The translations under genes were made by a program, and so were the position numbers. The notes under the pieces were generated by a model. It was not told the origin of the DNA. It did not search any database and saw only the letters and a program-made list of their open reading frames with translations. Shown in pieces: positions 21,729-33,239 of a DNA stretch of 64,000 bases (positions are counted from its first letter, which is position 1; each line of letters opens with the position of its first letter). Location of the stretch: contig JALQBC010000012.1 in NCBI GenBank assembly GCA_023375675.1, positions 186,001 to 250,000 of the forward strand, read 5' to 3'. The stretch is from Cytospora piceicola. Its lineage: Eukaryota; Ascomycota; Sordariomycetes; Diaporthales; Cytosporaceae.

Positions 21729-22985
21729 TCAGTCGAACGGGATCCTGCGCAGCGTCTCCCCCCTCTTCATCGCCTCCATTCCAGCAGCAACACCGCTGGG
21801 AACCTTGATACCACAGCACTCGCCCCAACCGTTCTGCTGGTGGACGTGCCTGACACCGCCCTCCTCGAAGACCTTGACCTCGCCGCCTTCGTCGTCATCC
21901 TCTTCATCCGGGACACCCGCCTCGCTCTGATCACTCATGCCCTCCGCAGCCGGCACCAAGGACCCAAACAGGAAGTGCTGCATGACAGGCAGCTTCTTCA
22001 GGACTTCGGCCACGAACATGCGCCGCATGCCGCCCTCGACCTTCTCCCACGATTTCGAGGACGAGATGTCGTCCAGCATAGGGCTGTGCCAGCGCAACCC
22101 CTTCACGGTCTTGGTGCTGTTCACGAATACGATCTGGTTCAGATACAGGTAGTCCCTGCCAAACTGTTCTAACACAAGCTCCTGGTGGATAGCCCGCGGC
22201 GTAATGTACTTGTGGTGTAGGAGTTGTGACGCGCCAAACAAGAACGGGAGGAACTGATAATCGTCCAGGCCCCAGACACCGTGGGAGCCGGCGGGTTCGA
22301 GATAGTAGGTACACTGGACGACACGCATGACCTCCAGGTAGCGCGTGAACACCTTGAGCAGGAGCGGCTTGAAGTCCTCCCGGGTGACGATGCGCAGTCG
22401 GTATAGGCACAGCAGCCATATCATGAAGTTGAGCTCGTGGCCGGAGCCGTAGTCAATACGCTTCCGGTTGCCGAAGGACTGGTTCAGGTAGGTCGACAGC
22501 TCAGCAACGGCGTCTGGGTTGTCTAAGCCGAGTTGTTGGTGCCATCTCGGGGCTGCGGCTTTTGCCTTGTCCAAGAAGTCCCTGAATCTCTTGTTGCCGA
22601 ACCTCGAGCCACCTTGGTCGTCGGGTGGGTTTTGGTATATGAGCTGCTCTACCTCATCCAGTATTGCTACTATGGTCTTTACTGGAGTGCTCAGCTCGTC
22701 ATCCTTGACTGCTGATATCGGGGTGTCGGCAACAGACTCGGAGAGTCCGAATATCCAGGCGATTATAAGTTCGTAGGTTGGAGAGTTGATGAACAGTTCG
22801 TGGTCTTTTACGGATAGAATTCGACGAGCGGGTTCTTTGAAGGAGGTCGGGTTCTCTAGAGGAGGAGGGAGAGCTGGGGTGTCGGGGAAAGGCAGTGGAT
22901 TCTCGGGGGCTGCTCGTCGCCGTCTGGGCTCAAGCTTGGGAAGCTTCTCCCTCAGGTTTGGTATTCCTTGCGCCGTGGATGCCAT
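21729..22985 (-). CDS. PP2A phosphatase activator / peptidyl-prolyl isomerase (PTPA, RRD family)
   Basis: A single exon encodes 418 residues. PTPA proteins activate PP2A-family phosphatases in an ATP-dependent step, have prolyl isomerase activity, and act in cytosol and nucleus. Family landmarks are present in order: a Pro-rich N-terminus, the helical core with GNKRFRDFLD, the ELSTYLNQSFGNRKRIDYGS nucleotide/peptide-site stretch followed by GHELNFMIWLLCLYRLRI, the PAGSHGVWGLDDYQFLPFLF motif, and MRRMFVAEVLKKLPVMQHFL. An acidic insert (PDEEDDDEGGE) precedes a conserved fungal tail WGECCGIKVPSGV ending LRRIPFD. Fungi carry two paralogues, RRD1 and RRD2; the long acidic-plus-WGECC tail favours RRD1, but this is from memory. 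The ATG at 22985 is followed by a conserved-looking basic/Pro segment. Confidence 0.92.
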   Translation of the reverse strand: MASTAQGIPNLREKLPKLEPRRRRAAPENPLPFPDTPALPPPLENPTSFKEPARRILSVKDHELFINSPTYELIIAWIFGLSESVADTPISAVKDDELSTPVKTIVAILDEVEQLIYQNPPDDQGGSRFGNKRFRDFLDKAKAAAPRWHQQLGLDNPDAVAELSTYLNQSFGNRKRIDYGSGHELNFMIWLLCLYRLRIVTREDFKPLLLKVFTRYLEVMRVVQCTYYLEPAGSHGVWGLDDYQFLPFLFGASQLLHHKYITPRAIHQELVLEQFGRDYLYLNQIVFVNSTKTVKGLRWHSPMLDDISSSKSWEKVEGGMRRMFVAEVLKKLPVMQHFLFGSLVPAAEGMSDQSEAGVPDEEDDDEGGEVKVFEEGGVRHVHQQNGWGECCGIKVPSGVAAGMEAMKRGETLRRIPFD

Positions 22986-23519
22986 GGTTGATGGTTAATG
23001 GTCGATGATCGATGATCGATGGTCTGGTGTCTGTTGTATGTGTCGTGTTACCAATCATAGCATGAGGGGTTGTTGTTGTTGTTGTTGAGAAGGGATGAAT
23101 TGGTGGGTGGGTGGCGGCAGAGAGTGTTGGTGGAAAGGTCACAAATGCCCCGCGATTGCCTGCTCGAAAGGCTGAATGGCTGAATGTCTGAGTGGATGGA
23201 GGATGAGTGAATGGATGATGGACGGACATCTGGAGCTCGTCAGAACCTCGGGACCCTGCGTCAGGTACAACAGCCGAAGCGGTTAACCAAGCAGTTTATA
23301 CAGTTAGTTAGGTGGGGCAGCTGTGAACTCCCCAGCCTATGAGATCATCCTGCCGATTTCGATTTTGATGCCTGCCAAACCCAAAACGCTACCAAACACC
23401 AACGGTCAATCACATCCAACTTTCCCCAAGCGTCCCCTAAACGCAAACATCTTCAACTGTCGCAGAGCCTCATCTTTGACTCGTGCTCGACTCGTCCTCA
23501 ACTCTCTTCCACAGCAAAA
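22986..23519. other. Bidirectional promoter region, PTPA / RRP46
   Basis: This is 534 bp between two divergent housekeeping starts. It contains repeated ATCGATGATCGATGATCGATGG-like words just upstream of the PTPA ATG and a (GTT)n microsatellite at about 23069-23088. No other feature was seen. Confidence 0.55.
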
Positions 23520-24431
23520 ATGACAGCATCAGCCCCGCCCGAGGCGGCTCTGTCGCTTTTACCCAAGGCCGACGGGTCTGCTACCTACTCTTATGCTGGT
23601 TATAACATCACTGCTTCTGCAAACGGCCCCATCGAGGCTCAGAGAAGGGATGAGCACCCGTATGAGGCCTTTGTCGATGTTCTCGTTCGGCCTGCTTCTG
23701 GCGTTGGAGGTAAGCAGTATCACTTCTCAAGAAAACCTATGTCGCGTACATATTGGCTCATGTTATTTTCTTCCCACTCAAAACAGGCACCAGAGAAAGG
23801 CATCTTGAGTCACTGTTGCAGCAGTCTCTGCGACAGCTAATCCTGGTGAAGAACTTTCCCCGCTGCCTCATCCAGGTCGTGTTGCAGATTACTGCTACGC
23901 CTGCGAACGAATATGTCAACACGAAACTCGTTCAGGCCAGCTCAGTAAGAGGCCCAATTCCTGGAATCTCAACTGTGGATCATTTCCAATGCTCCTCATG
24001 CGTTGCTAACTCTCGAATAGAACCTCCTCATTATTCCAGCTTTGCTTCAGACCGCGCTTTTGGCTCTACTATCCGCCGCCGTGCCTATGAGAGCCACTGT
24101 AACGTCTACTGTAGCAGCCATCTCTCTCGACAATGGAGACAGCCAAATCATTATGGACCCCTCTCCCCGCCAGGCGGAAAAGTCTCGATCTCTTCATGTG
24201 CTGGCCTTCACATCACATGACGAGCTCCTTCTGTCCGAGAGTGAAGGTGACTTCACCATGGATGAATGGGATAACGTCTATCAAAACGCGCGAAAAGCCT
24301 GCTGCGGCCCGGCCAAGGACAACGACATCGACATGATAGTGGACGAAGATTCATATGCTGGCCACGATTTGCGACACTTTGTCAGGTCAGCAGCGGAGGC
24401 AAAGGTCACGGCGGATATTCACTGGAAGTGA
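23520..24431 (+). CDS. RRP46: Exosome core subunit Rrp46 (RNase PH fold)
   Basis: Three exons (23520..23709, 23787..23944, 24021..24431) give 252 residues. Rrp46 is one of six RNase PH-like subunits of the nine-subunit RNA exosome ring in nucleus and cytoplasm; eukaryotic copies are structural rather than catalytic. Diagnostic segments are SATYSYAGYNITASANGPIE, the RDEHPYEAFVDVLVRP strand, and the splice-restored GVGGTRERHLESLLQQSLRQ followed by LILVKNFPRCLIQVVLQ. The third exon supplies the NLLIIPALLQTALLALLSAA helix and a tail with LHVLAFTSHDELLLSESEG. Introns of 77 and 76 nt have consensus GTAAGC/GTAAGA donors and CAG/TAG acceptors; both phases match. The ATG at 23520 follows AAAA and gives the expected short N-terminus. 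Confidence 0.92.
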
Positions 24432-26818
24432 TCGGGGCCCTTCTCATCGCACCTAGACGTCCCTAACACCCCAGACAGATATTGTTCTCGCACCGTGGCG
24501 GTCGGTTCTCGCATGAACAATAGTGATCAGAGCTTTTTTCAGCTATCGCATTGTCAACGCGGTGCCATTCAACGGAGTGGGGCAAAAGAACTTCGAAGAG
24601 TCGCAAGTGCGTGCTGGGGGTAATGCATCCCATAACGACGGCCCAATATAAGGACCAAATTCTCAAGGGGCTCAAATGGCTCAAATTCTTGGTCTTTGGT
24701 GCACCCATGGCCATCGTTATGAAGGGCGGCGGGGCCTTCTGTGCCGGCCTCTGGGACTTTAACGGAGGCTGGAGCGCTGTTTCAACACACCAGATTGCTA
24801 CCGTGCATGGCAAGCAAATCGAAAACGACGCAAATTCGAGAAAAGCAGACGAACATGGTCATAATCCGATATCCAGCCCAACACCAGATCCGGTGTGGCC
24901 AAGCCTCGGGCCACGTGCGTCCATTGAAAGCCTATACGGAAGGAAAAGTCATATTTCTGCCCCGACCAGCTTCATACCGGGCATCCATACCGGACCCTGG
25001 AAACCGCTATCATATCGATACTTATGTTGTGGTCTGTCGCGCGTGGCCTACGCTGCAAGCGAACGACTAGGACTTGTATGATCCAGATGGGTCAGACAAG
25101 ATAGCCCGGCAGCCAATTCCCTGATCAGGCAAATACAGATTCTACAAACAACAGCAAGTCCATACAGCAACGAAGACCTGTAATCGCATTTATGTTTCCT
25201 TACGAATTGAGGCTCGTTTTAGGACCGCCTCCTGGTGACATGAGACATGCTGCTGCACCAGCTTGACCGCATCGTCGGACACACCCCTGACCTGAGACTT
25301 GACCCTCTTCTCAACTGTACGCATCAACGGATAGCGGCAGCAAGTTTACGGATCCAGACCGGCGGCTTCACCAAATCCTGTACCCTCCTCACAATGCCAG
25401 GGTCCAGTGGAGCCGGAAACCAAGGAGGGACAGAAGGTGACCGAAGATGACCGAAGGTGGACATCACCTTAACTTCTAAGAATAGGAGAAATATAACGCA
25501 ACAAACCCACCATCCATGTTCTGGGCTACTATTGACCAAGGTTATGGAACCGCACTTAAACCACTGTACCGTCGAAGAGGAAAATAGTTCGATATAACGG
25601 GGTACTGGGCGCACAGACAGCTTGGCAGGTTTTCGGACCTCGCTGCCCTCGGTAGCATTGCCGCATTCTGAAGCATCATATCTCGGCCGCTTCGAATTCT
25701 CATTCAATGACAAGAACTTGATGTTCCTGACAGCCCACTTCCTCTATTGAATAACATAGTAGCAAAGAGACTTTTCTGTCAATAAATTGCATCACTTTTC
25801 CCCTTGTCCTATATACAGCAAACTCTGGCATCTCTAACACTCTCTGCTCTGCACAATCCTTTCCTAGTTATCTCCCTTCATTCTTCCTTCTTTTTTTTTT
25901 TTTCCACTTTCTCGAATCACGCCGGCGTCGGTTCCTACCTTTCGAATCCACCTCTAATTGACGAATCGTTTTCGCGCCTCTCCACGATATCTACTTCAAC
26001 GCTGTCCCCCGAAAGTCGTCACCCTGCATACTGGCCATCCAGAGAGCGAGCTTCTCACATTGCCAGTTCTGGTAACTTCGTCTATTTCGGCATTATTTGT
26101 AGATATGCCGTCGACCGTTTACGGCAGTTATACCCGATAAATTGTTTCGTTGCATTGTCCGAAGTACTCCTTCAATTTTCGATTCGTCCACCAAGCAAGC
26201 ATATGCAGCATATGTAGCATAGTTACAACTAAATTTGGATACCCTTCAGCCACGTGCACCCCGGATCACATCGATGTTACCGATTGCACATCCGTCCTGG
26301 GGAAGACCAGTCGTCTGCTGACGCCGATATCCGTCTGCTCCCGTCATTATCAGAGGAGATAACGACTGTGGAAATCAGAGCCGAGGTACGGAAATCTTGC
26401 CAATCCAGACGCTCCACGACCCCTGCTCAACAGGAGACAGGGGATACGCCTGAGTATAATGAATAAAGCTTTCCGGGACAACGGCGAGTCTCCATACACT
26501 AGTGGGCTAACAAAGTGCCGTGTTGCTTTCCCAGGTTTAGTTGCGGCAGTAGGTATTGCTTCTTTCACATCCAAGGTACCCAGACACTCCCGGTCGTGAC
26601 TTGTGTCGCCGCAGTGTCAACCATCCGGACGACCAACTTGCAGCATCTGTCGTGGCTCTCGACAGGTCCCAGTTGTTGGAGTGTCATAGCGAACAGCAAT
26701 CAATCGTCAGAATCAGGGGCTACCTAACCTCCGGCGCACTCGGGGTAACACTGACAACGGCATCTTGACTTTCTCGTGTGGAAGTTTGAGTCGTTCGTTG
26801 AGGTACCGGCTACCTCGG
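24432..26818. other. 2.4-kb region without an intact gene
   Basis: This lies between RRP46 and NAD kinase. A 176-codon plus-strand frame (24551-25081) and a broken minus-strand frame (25190-25713, listed separately) are the only long open stretches. A T14 run with C/T-rich flanks around 25,880-25,910 looks like promoter or leader sequence of the downstream gene. Confidence 0.45.
25190..25713 (-). pseudogene. Possible frameshifted gene remnant
   Basis: Two minus-strand open frames abut: an upstream one (25713-25324) ending VKPPVWIRKLAAAIR, and a downstream one beginning MRTVEKRVKSQVRGVSDDAV and ending KRASIRKET at a TAA (25192-25190). They overlap at a TGATG and differ in frame, so a single small indel would explain the break. 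The downstream part has strong protein character. No proper ATG is present in the upstream frame and no family was recognised. It could be the 3' exon of a real gene with an unseen intron. Confidence 0.3.
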
Positions 26819-27054
26819 ATGTCGCTGGCCACGGTACACATCTCCACTATCTCCCGCTGTTTCACCCGCAATCTCGCCTATCTCCAGCCAGCCCGACCAG
26901 CCCGGTCTGCCAAAACGCCGCTTGTTCCAGCGCCGATCCACATGTCCACAAGGCACGGACGCCTAGAAACCAACAAGACAACGCCATCTCCAGCAAAAAC
27001 AGAGGGGGAGGACGTTTGTTTTGCCATTGTAGCGGATACCCCGCCGCGACCAAG
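26819..27054 (+). other. Candidate alternative first exon of NAD kinase (presequence-like)
   Basis: ATG at 26819 opens a frame whose first ~48 residues lack acidic residues and are rich in Arg, Ser and Ala (MSLATVHISTISRCFTRNLA and onward), like a mitochondrial presequence. The frame ends in a GTAAGG donor after 27054, phase 2. A GTGCAG acceptor at 27245-27250 leaves one base plus an in-frame stretch leading straight into the NAD kinase ATG at 27273. If spliced, this yields a longer isoform. The phase match has a one-in-three chance of being accidental. Confidence 0.3.
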
Positions 27055-27272
27055 GTAAGGCGGAACGCGCAGTGTTTCGCGCCGCAGACAGGCCGTTGTT
27101 GGATTTAGGTATCCTCTATACCTTCTCAAGTCCACGCTACAAAACCTTTTTAAGTACTTTGTTCGTATCGACTTTGTAGATTCCATCGGGACTCTCATAC
27201 GGCAGCTGTATCTCACCCACGGACAGGTTCTAGTCGGTTCTCGGGTGCAGCTTATTTTTGTATCTTGTCACC

Positions 27273-29224
27273 ATGTCGGACCAAATTCTTGCTCCGACTT
27301 CGATCCACCGAGCCCTCAGTAATACGGCTGCCGCAGTTCCACCTCTGCAGAAGTCCGATGGAAATAAGAGTAATAATCCCTTTCACGACCGGCACAGTAC
27401 CTCTTCATCAACATCCCCCGGCCCTAGCTTAACTTCGTCCATACCGCTTCCCCTTTCTCTCCCACACCTTTCCCAGGACGAAGTAAAACAACCCCTTCGA
27501 CATGTCGATCAGAACAACGAGCCGGTCTCGCTCTCAGCTGTTCTCGTAGGGGGAACCTCCGACAACTCCGAACCCACCTCTTACTTCCAAGGACAACATC
27601 AGATCTCCCACTCCACCGAGACCGTCCCCCGACAGACTCTTATTAAAGCTCTGGCCTCATCAGTGTCGCGCAACAACAAGCCCGCAGCCCTGTCTCTGCC
27701 CGACATGCTGTCAGCACACTCGCATGGCGTCGGCGAGACCGACAACTACGCCCGGCCCGGAAACCAGGGCACACCATCGTCACAGCTTTGCGATGCCCTT
27801 AACGACCTCGCGCAGCGCACCCTAACCCCCGGCACCGCCCTCCCGGCCCTGCAATCGCCATGCTTTTACCACCAACGGTTCGACGGCTTCGTCGACATCG
27901 ACAAGGTCCTCGAGGAGATCAAGAACGACGAGTGGATGTCGCACTCGCGCCTGGTGCAGACCGCGACGGGCGTCCGCGAGGTTTCCAAGCAGCTGCAGAG
28001 GAGGCCCATCAAGCGCGCCGTGCGGAACGTCATGATCGTCACCAAGGCCAGGGATAACCAGCTGGTGCTGCTGACCCGCGAGCTGGCGCAGTGGCTTCTC
28101 AGGACGCCGCGGTACGGGTCCGACCTCGGCGTCAACGTCTACGTGGACGCCAAGCTCCGGAACTCGAAGCGGTTCGACGCCCAGGGCCTGACCGATGAGA
28201 ACCCGCGTTTCCAGCACATGCTGAAGTACTGGACCCCGGATCTGTGCTGTAGCCAGCCGGAGAGGTTCGACCTGGTTCTGACGCTCGGCGGCGACGGGAC
28301 GGTGCTGTTCACCTCATGGCTATTCCAAAGGATAGTCCCGCCTGTGCTGTCGTTCAGTCTGGGGAGTCTAGGTTTCCTTACTACCTTTGAGTACGACCGG
28401 TTCAAAGACCATCTGAGTCGTGTGATGGGAGACGACGGCATGAAGATTAATCTGCGCATGCGGTTCACGTGCACAGTATATCGCCATGGGACGCTGGGCC
28501 GGGGTATGGAGGAGGGCGAACAGTTCGAGGTGCTCAACGAGCTTGTCATTGACCGTGGCCCATCGCCCTATGTCTCCAACCTGGAGCTGTACGGAGACAA
28601 TGAGCTCCTAACTGTTGTCCAGGCTGACGGCTGTATCTTCTCCACGCCTACTGGTAAGTCGCATCACCACACCACATCACCCAACCCATCCCAACTATCA
28701 GCAACTAATAGTATTCTCTCCCTCACCAAACAGGATCAACAGCCTACTCCCTCTCCGCAGGCGGCGCCCTAGTCCACCCGGACATACCCGCCATCCTCCT
28801 GACGCCCATCTGCCCGCACACCCTCTCCTTCCGGCCCATGGTGCTCTCCGACACCATGCTCCTGCGCGTCTCGGTGCCGCGCGACTCGCGCGCCACCGCC
28901 CACTGCGCCTTCGACGGCAAGGGCCGCGTCGAGCTCCGCCAGGGCGACTGCGTCACCATCACCGCCTCCCAGTACCCCTTCCCCACCGTCACCCGCACCG
29001 ACACCGAGTGGTTCGACTCCGTCTCCCGGACCCTCCGGTGGAACGTCCGCGCCGCCACCCAGAAGGGCTTCGACACGGGGAGCGCCAACGGGAGCGAGGC
29101 GGCCGGCGGCCGCGACGGCGACGACGACTGGGACATCGATACCGACTCTGCTTGTTATGCGAGCGAGGAGGGCAGCGCGAGCGCGAGCCCGCTGCGGAGG
29201 CAGATGAGCTTTTTGGGCATGTAG
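27273..29224 (+). CDS. NAD kinase (Utr1/ATP-NAD kinase family)
   Basis: Two exons (27273..28653, 28734..29224) give 623 residues. The enzyme phosphorylates NAD(H) to NADP(H), the only de novo NADP source. The N-terminal ~180 residues are disordered and Ser/Pro-rich, as in fungal Utr1-like proteins. The catalytic core starts near residue 240 (RRPIKRAVRNVMIVTKARDN) and contains the GGDGT motif at 339-343, VPPVLSFSLGSLGFLTTFEY, the NELVIDRGPSPYV loop, and the NAD-binding TPTGSTAYSLSAGGALVHP, which is split by the 80-nt intron and restored by it. A LTPICPHTLSFRP segment follows. The C-terminus adds Asp/Ser-rich tail sequence. The ATG at 27273 has an ideal CACCATG context. A possible upstream presequence-coding exon is listed separately. 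Confidence 0.93.
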
Positions 29225-30224
29225 GACAACGCCCTTTCGCAAGGAAGAAGGGGAAGCAGCAAGACATGGCAGGCATGCCATCGAGTGGGGGGCGGGCACA
29301 ATGCTACCTCTACCCGTATGCAACAAACAACATCTATACAAAGTATATATTTAAGAGTGTCAGAGCAGAGACGATAGCATTTACTATAACATACCACACG
29401 TCCAGATACTGGCTACACAGCAGCGAGGAGGCACCTTGGATAGCGAGCAAGTAGTTGTGTAGGGAGTTCTTGGGCCTTTTGCTTTTTCTTGCTTTTAATC
29501 TTGAAGACTTCTTCCACATTCATCGAACATGCCACGCTATCCATGGGGGTTATGTTTTCTGAAGAGAGTACCACAAAACATAGATTTCCAACATCAGCTC
29601 CAGAGAGCTCAAGCAAAGATACGCTAGAGACTCCATCCAGCTAAATCTCACAAGTGAGATTGAATAAACAAAACGTCTTTTTTGATAACCTGCCCCGGTC
29701 CAGCCTGCACCTTGCCATGTCACGTTACCTCCCCGATGCGACCTGACCCATTTTTCCATCTGTCGAGGGTGAACCAAGACAGTGCCTGTGTCATACATCA
29801 TTGGTGGTATTCATTCATTTCGTGGAGAAGCAAAACCTGGGATGGATTCCCTTGGCTCCGGGAGGCTCCCCATCCCACCCACCCCTACGCTTCCGCATAA
29901 ATCACACCAAATAACGCGCCGTGTTCAGCCTCTTATATCGGTACCAAGCCGAAAACCCCGGGTTTCTTCAGGTCACCCAATATCCAGACTTCGATGCGCA
30001 AATGCAGTAGGCCGATCAATGCATGCGAATGTCAAGGTGCTTGAGACACAATTCCACCGTTGCCTCCCCTCAATCAGACAACGGCCGTAGCATTGATGGA
30101 TGCTCCGCATTAATCGCAACAACGCCCTGAAAACGTCACGACAGAAATGATGCGTTATCGCTCGAGAAATAACAGCATCATAACACGAAGATCCCCCCGG
30201 GCTGAACAATTGTGTGCCCAACAA
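29225..30224. other. Convergent spacer, 1.0 kb
   Basis: These are the 3' flanks of NAD kinase and the homeobox gene. No gene or repeat was recognised. Confidence 0.55.
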
Positions 30225-32389
30225 TCATCGCCAGTTGCCCTGGCTCAGCGCCAACAGCCCCGCGATCGCACTAGCCGCTCCTTTCTTGCTAGGGCTGACC
30301 TCGCCGCGCATGAAACGTTCAACCTCGTCGTCCGTCATTCCATCCCGGTTACGGCGATCATGATCCTCGTCATCTGAGGCCTCGGCTCTTCCAGCACCAT
30401 CCTCGAATATCTCAAGTGGTGTACTGCCCTTCTTCCTTTTCAAGTTCGGTGCGGTGCTTGCGCGTCCAAGGAAGGATCGGTTGCTGACATCGCCTAGAAT
30501 GCGACCCATGTTCTTGCGTGGGGTTCCAGAGGAAGTGGTCGACATTTTAGATAGAGGTGCTCCAGGTAGAGGTCGCCTTCCAGTCGAGGGTCGTGGGGCA
30601 CCGCGGAAACTGCTGTGGGGATTCCAGTTCTCTTTATCCGAATCCCCGCCAGGAGACAGCAGTAACGACATCTTGGTTTTCTTTGGTTCATCAGAATCCG
30701 CAGGCGTCTCTTCCCGTCGTACGAGGGGTTTGTCGGTGGTGGTGTTGACAAAGCTTGTCTGTAGGCGTCCAACGCTGCTTGATGCGCGGCTGAGCTTCGG
30801 TTTCTTCGCTTGATTATGTTGCGGGTGTGCTCGGGCATTGCGTTTAGCGCCATTGGGCTGGGGAATGTTGCTAGCAGGGCTCATCGGTGAATGAGAGCTT
30901 GAGCTGAGGCTGCGCAAGAGACTAATGGCCGCAATGGCGGAGCCGGACGACTCGCGCTCCGCGTAGGTTGTCAGCTCGTCTTTGAGTTCTCCGCTGCCAG
31001 CCTCGCATGCAAGTTCCCATTCGTGCACATCAAGCGAGCGAACATGGTGTAGTCGTGGTGGCATCCGAGGTTGCGGCTGGTGTGTGACGTGACTCTCATG
31101 GGGTGGCGCATATGCCCCAAGAGAGGCAGTCAACGTGGAGATAGGAGGTAGCGTGACGGCAGCCGCAGCACTACGACTGCGATGTAGGCTGGGATGGTCC
31201 AAAGCTGGCGCAGATCCATCTGACGATGCTGATGGAGAAACACGAGGCGGCGATGGTTGTGGCCTTAATTCAGCCTTGCCTTCCATGGACATTGAAAGAC
31301 GGAACCCTGGTGCATGGGGAGGAGGAAGCACTGGAGCCACAGACGAAGGACGTGCAGCCGACATGAATTCGTGTCTGGAATTGTCAGCAAATCCAAACCA
31401 AATCAACATTGGGAGAGGGGTGGGGCATTGGTACCTCAGAGAGTCTGGACTGTGACGGTTGGTCTGGAAAGACATGCCAGCATGCAAACGGTTTGCGAAA
31501 TATCCCACAGAAGCGGAACGATAAAGCTGGTGTGGTTGGTTCTCTATGAATTCGATGGGCTGAGGAGACGTTGCAACAGGGCCGGGCATAGACGCAGTCG
31601 AGATTCTACGAATATGGTGGGCCTCTGTCGCTTCCATTGTGTTTTCGACGGCAGTACTCGGCTGGATTGGTTCTGCGGTCGACGGTGGGGACGCGTTAAC
31701 CCTCTCGGGCAAGGATGATGACGGTACTGGAGACGTGTTGGAGTTTGGTAGACTGGAAACAGGTGTTTGGCTGCTATATTGCACGGTGTCGGACGGGGAA
31801 AGCACCTGCATGCCGCCATACTGCAGGGCCGCGATCTCTTGCGGGGAAAGGGGACGCGACTTGCGTCGGTCGTTTTGCCGCCTGTTTTGGAACCATATCT
31901 GGAGGGCATGCATGTCAGAATTGTTTCTTGGGGCCACTGAAGTTTTCAATTGGCTAGACATGGCGTATATAAGAGTAAAGAGCTTGGGTGATTCGTACCT
32001 GGACCTCCTTCTCGTTCAGGGACACGCGCTTCACGATGTCAAGACGCGCCGCCTTGTCAGGCTTGGGATTTGCGTTGTAGGCTGACTCGAGAATTGCTTT
32101 ATCCTTTGCGCTGGATATCGGGGCAGACATGGTCAGCTATGCTCCGTCACACGCGCCAATATTGGATTGGATCGGCAACATACGCTGTTCTCTTCCTCTT
32201 GCCCTTGGGGTGACGCTCAGAGGAATTGCTCTGGAACGACGAATCGGGGTCTACTCTGTCTGAGGATTCGTCCACATGTACAGCCGAATCGGCTTTGCTC
32301 TGTGGCGAGCTGGAAGGCGGAGCATTATTCTCGCTCCGCTGCTGAGAGCTGTCCGGGACGGCGCCGGGGGAGGAGGGTTGGCTCGACAT
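30225..32389 (-). CDS. Homeobox transcription factor
   Basis: Four exons, complement(30225..31374, 31435..31898, 31999..32110, 32184..32389), give 643 residues. The homeodomain (about residues 62-120) is assembled from exons 1-3: GKRKRTAAKDKAILESAYNA, PKPDKAARLDIVKRVSLNEK, then EVQIWFQNRRQNDRRK with the recognition-helix WFQNRR starting at W108. Introns of 73, 100 and 60 nt have consensus ends; the 60-nt one is in frame and stop-free, so it is less certain. The remainder is Ser/Pro-rich with a basic patch, and the last residues KKGAASAIAGLLALSQGNWR are a tail I associate with fungal YOX1/YHP1-like homeobox proteins. It is a nuclear DNA-binding regulator; targets are unknown. The ATG at 32389 was preferred over the in-frame ATG at 32413 on context. 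Confidence 0.9.
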
Positions 32390-32870
32390 GGCTGGCAAAG
32401 CAATGCAATGCAATGCAATGAAGCAGGCTAAGGAGGTTGTCGGGTATAATGAGAGAGGAAATGTCGGTGACTGAGCTACAACCTCTCAAGTATACATGCT
32501 ATGAACAAATTAAAGCACCAATTGAATGGATAGATGGAAGGAATGCTGGGCCGGAAATACAAGCGAGACAAGAGGGGAGAAAGACGGGGGTGGTGGAGGA
32601 GGAGAAGGAGGAGGAGTAGGAGGAGCTGTCAGGTATATCAAATTTCAGCCGCGTCGAGTAACGCAACAGCAGGAAGTCGAGACGCGTTGAGTTTTGGTGG
32701 GGACAAAAGCTTGGCTTGAATCAGCTAGGCCTGCTAGGGAGTCTAGGGTGGCCTGGACAGGGGCCTCAACCTTTCCCCACGCTCTATAAAGCCCTTGTGA
32801 TTGGTCCAGACTCCACATCCACTTCCTATTCGGGTATGCTCTAGGATTTAGTCGCCGCAGACGCGACTAC
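32390..32870. other. Homeobox gene upstream region up to the transposon
   Basis: This holds an (AATGC)n repeat at about 32399-32420, a purine-rich GGAGGA tract at 32590-32630, and a TATAAA at 32785-32790 on the plus strand followed by an ATTGG box. That promoter-like pair points into the MULE, away from the homeobox gene. No ORF was assigned. Confidence 0.5.
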
Positions 32871-32878
32871 AAATGCGA

Positions 32879-32985
32879 CGGTCTGTCTAAAAAAATAGGC
32901 TGCCATCGCTAGATATATAAGCTTCTAACTTCATTCGGTTAGCGGATACCCGGCAGCTAACTGCCAGCCACCCGGCTACCTAGGT
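32879..32985 (+). repeat. MULE left terminal inverted repeat
   Basis: The first 41 bp match the reverse complement of the right end exactly. The next ~65 bp (GGTTAGCGG..., CCACCCGG..., AGCTAACTxCxAGCCA) match imperfectly. Confidence 0.88.
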
Positions 32986-33239
32986 AATCACTAAATCGCC
33001 TATAACCCTAACTTCCTAAACGCTAACGCGTAACTAATTAACTAACTAACTAACACTATTACTAACTTTCTTACCCTCGCCCTTAACACTATAATAAATC
33101 AATTAATTCTTATTATAGCGTATCGCGAGTAGCATTAAATTATATAGAAACTTAATCTTTATTATCTGCGTAGTTATTTCTCTCTTTTTCCCGCTCTCGA
33201 AAGCCCTTAAAATAATACTCCTACGCCTAACGGCCGAAA

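Noticed and set aside
24551..25081. 176-codon plus-strand ORF downstream of RRP46
   Set aside because: No recognisable domain, no splice partner and mixed composition; open length alone is not enough in this GC-balanced region.
28615..29454. 279-codon plus-strand ORF rich in Arg/Pro/His over NAD kinase
   Set aside because: It is a shifted frame of the real second exon, whose NAD-binding motif is unmistakable.
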